A stretch of DNA of 64,000 nt from Ruminococcus flavefaciens FD-1 (lineage in GTDB: Bacteria > Bacillota > Clostridia > Oscillospirales > Ruminococcaceae): NCBI GenBank assembly GCA_000174895.1, contig ACOK01000097.1:1-64000 (forward strand). Reading direction: 5' to 3'. Under the pieces are notes generated by a model, which was not told the DNA's origin, did no database searches, and saw nothing but the letters and a program-made list of their open reading frames with translations. Of the stretch, positions 62,910-64,000 are shown piece by piece. The translations under genes were made by a program, and so were the position numbers. The stretch's first letter is position 1, and each line of letters opens with the position of its first letter.

Positions 62910-64000
62910 TTATATGTTGACGATACTTTTCAGCTCTTCAAGATAATCCTCGATTATTTCGGGAGTATCTCCGTCAAAGAGCAGAACGGTATCTCCGAAT
63001 GTGTCAAAGAGTTTTTCATTAACAGAATCCGCAATAACAGATGTCATAGAGCCGTGCTTTCTTGCGGCGGCATCGTAGTCACCGCCGTTTATGAGTGCGG
63101 ACAGGAATTCGGTTTCGGCTTCATTCAGCGGAGAATCGCTGTCTGAAGGTGCCTCTGGAGGAGCTTCAATGATATTCTCTTCCACATCCGGCTCTTCCTC
63201 AACTATCAGCTTATCCCTTGTGATATCAGCGGCTTTGCGTATCCCCGAAAGCTTTGAGATATCGATTTCTATTCTGCGTGATTCTTCTATTTTCTTTTGT
63301 TTTATATATTCAGCAATGACTGAGCGGATTATGCTTTTTTCCTGTTTGGATACTTCTGTATTGCTCAGTCTGAACTGATAGCCTGTTTCGTCACGGATAA
63401 CGCTGTCAACAGCTTTTACGAAATCACCCAGCTTAGCGCTTCGGTGTCGGCAGCCTGTGAGATGACGTGAGAACCATTTGCCGTTCCTTAATCTGTAGGA
63501 GTGGATCTCGTTGACGATATATTCTGTTTCCCTGACAGGAGAAGGATCATAAAAGACAGCTGTATCAAATATGCGGTATGCTGTCTCGGCCATATTTCCG
63601 AAAAGTCGGGAACAGAAGCTGTTTTTGCGGTTGTCACGGAAAAACTCCGATACCTTTATAAAACTGTTGCAGAGCACATATCTGAATATGTCAGGATTTT
63701 CCTGAACGTATCGGGACTGCTCCGGACGGTATGACGACATATCGCAAACTGCGTCATATATATCTTCCGCTGAACTATTATCCCAGTGCATGAGAGTGAT
63801 GATATTGTTCTCGTTCGGGCTGTCACCGATATCAGACAGCAATTCTGACGGAAGATTGTGGTAAATGGCGTAATCCGAAAGCCACTTCTCACGGTAATTC
63901 ATCAGCGTTTCATCGTGCTTCCCGTAAGCCTTGCAGAAATCGTCTATCCTATGAAAAGCAGTCAGGCCCTGTTCGGTGCCTATACCGTTCAGCAGTTCAT
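62910..64000 (-). CDS. TerB-N/TerB-C domain protein, 5' end outside window
   Basis: The minus frame is open to the window edge: it continues upstream of ATG 63902 with ELLNGIGTEQGLTAFHRIDD, so the gene starts beyond 64000. The visible 363 residues hold the end of a TerB-N-like domain (LMNYREKWLSDYAIYHNLP), a central region, an acidic spacer (EEEPDVEENIIEAPPEAPSD) and a TerB-C-like end (NEAETEFLSALINGGDYDAAARK ... VNEKLFDTFGDTVLLFDG). TerB domains bind metal and occur in stress and defence complexes. The ATPase gene follows 11 bases later. Confidence 0.72.
   Translation of the reverse strand, partial: ELLNGIGTEQGLTAFHRIDDFCKAYGKHDETLMNYREKWLSDYAIYHNLPSELLSDIGDSPNENNIITLMHWDNSSAEDIYDAVCDMSSYRPEQSRYVQENPDIFRYVLCNSFIKVSEFFRDNRKNSFCSRLFGNMAETAYRIFDTAVFYDPSPVRETEYIVNEIHSYRLRNGKWFSRHLTGCRHRSAKLGDFVKAVDSVIRDETGYQFRLSNTEVSKQEKSIIRSVIAEYIKQKKIEESRRIEIDISKLSGIRKAADITRDKLIVEEEPDVEENIIEAPPEAPSDSDSPLNEAETEFLSALINGGDYDAAARKHGSMTSVIADSVNEKLFDTFGDTVLLFDGDTPEIIEDYLEELKSIVNI

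Overview
The window reads as a chromosome segment of a low-GC Firmicute of the Ruminococcus type (Oscillospiraceae). Pointers are the dockerin modules on secreted proteins (window start to 1223, and 20727-22778), long threonine-rich linkers, ThyX, an intact sigma-K gene, and a housekeeping order typical of Clostridia (hprK-murB-rapZ-whiA-dnaE, and DUF951-prfA-tsaC-coaE-M18 peptidase). The genus is inference. No rRNA, CRISPR array, integrase or complete insertion sequence was seen.

Layout. 1-1223: 3' part of a secreted dockerin protein. 1383-4780 (minus): four overlapping genes (ABC exporter, S24/S26 peptidase, HPr-kinase-like protein, truncated nucleotidyltransferase) that look like the export and tailoring end of a peptide-modification cluster whose 5' half is gone. 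4763-12382: remnant of a mobile element, with helicase debris, a hairpin-dense intergenic region, a primase-helicase, an amidoligase plus class II glutamine amidotransferase pair with a DUF960 gene, and two excisionase-like HTH genes. 12585-14389: an Rpn/PD-(D/E)XK transposase-like gene and a frameshifted regulator.

14442-24557: signalling and surface genes. These are a methyltransferase/response regulator/histidine kinase operon with unusual residues at conserved positions, a frameshifted lipoprotein, a LytTR regulator with a GHKL kinase, a secreted dockerin protein whose promoter carries a LytTR-type double direct repeat, and a membrane metallophosphoesterase. 24801-25097: tRNA-Ser(GGA) and tRNA-Leu(GAG) with a shared promoter and terminator. 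25224-27730: a sortase module with a frameshifted substrate and a membrane partner. Then come an aquaporin and the thyX-to-U32-peptidase operon (minus).

34789-57972 is core chromosome: a SurA/PrsA-like lipoprotein with threonine-rich inserts, DnaI-like loader and DnaD, an HD hydrolase, sigK, then a long plus-strand run from rpe through a divergent Rnf-like trio, a DUF4015 protein, hprK, murB, rapZ, whiA and dnaE, followed by pfkA, an S1 protein and the prfA group. A probable small RNA gene lies at 58098-58195. The last 6 kb (minus) holds a LysR regulator and a three-gene set, TerB-N/TerB-C protein (partial), DUF2791 (BREX-type) ATPase and Lhr-like helicase, resembling a defence or DNA-stress system.

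Most striking points: the amidoligase/GATase module, the Rnf-like D-E-A trio lacking three of the four cluster cysteines, the LytTR-to-dockerin circuit, the sortase module with an LDTG-type signal, the TerB/ATPase/helicase triad, the candidate sRNA, and three single-base frameshifts within about 12 kb.
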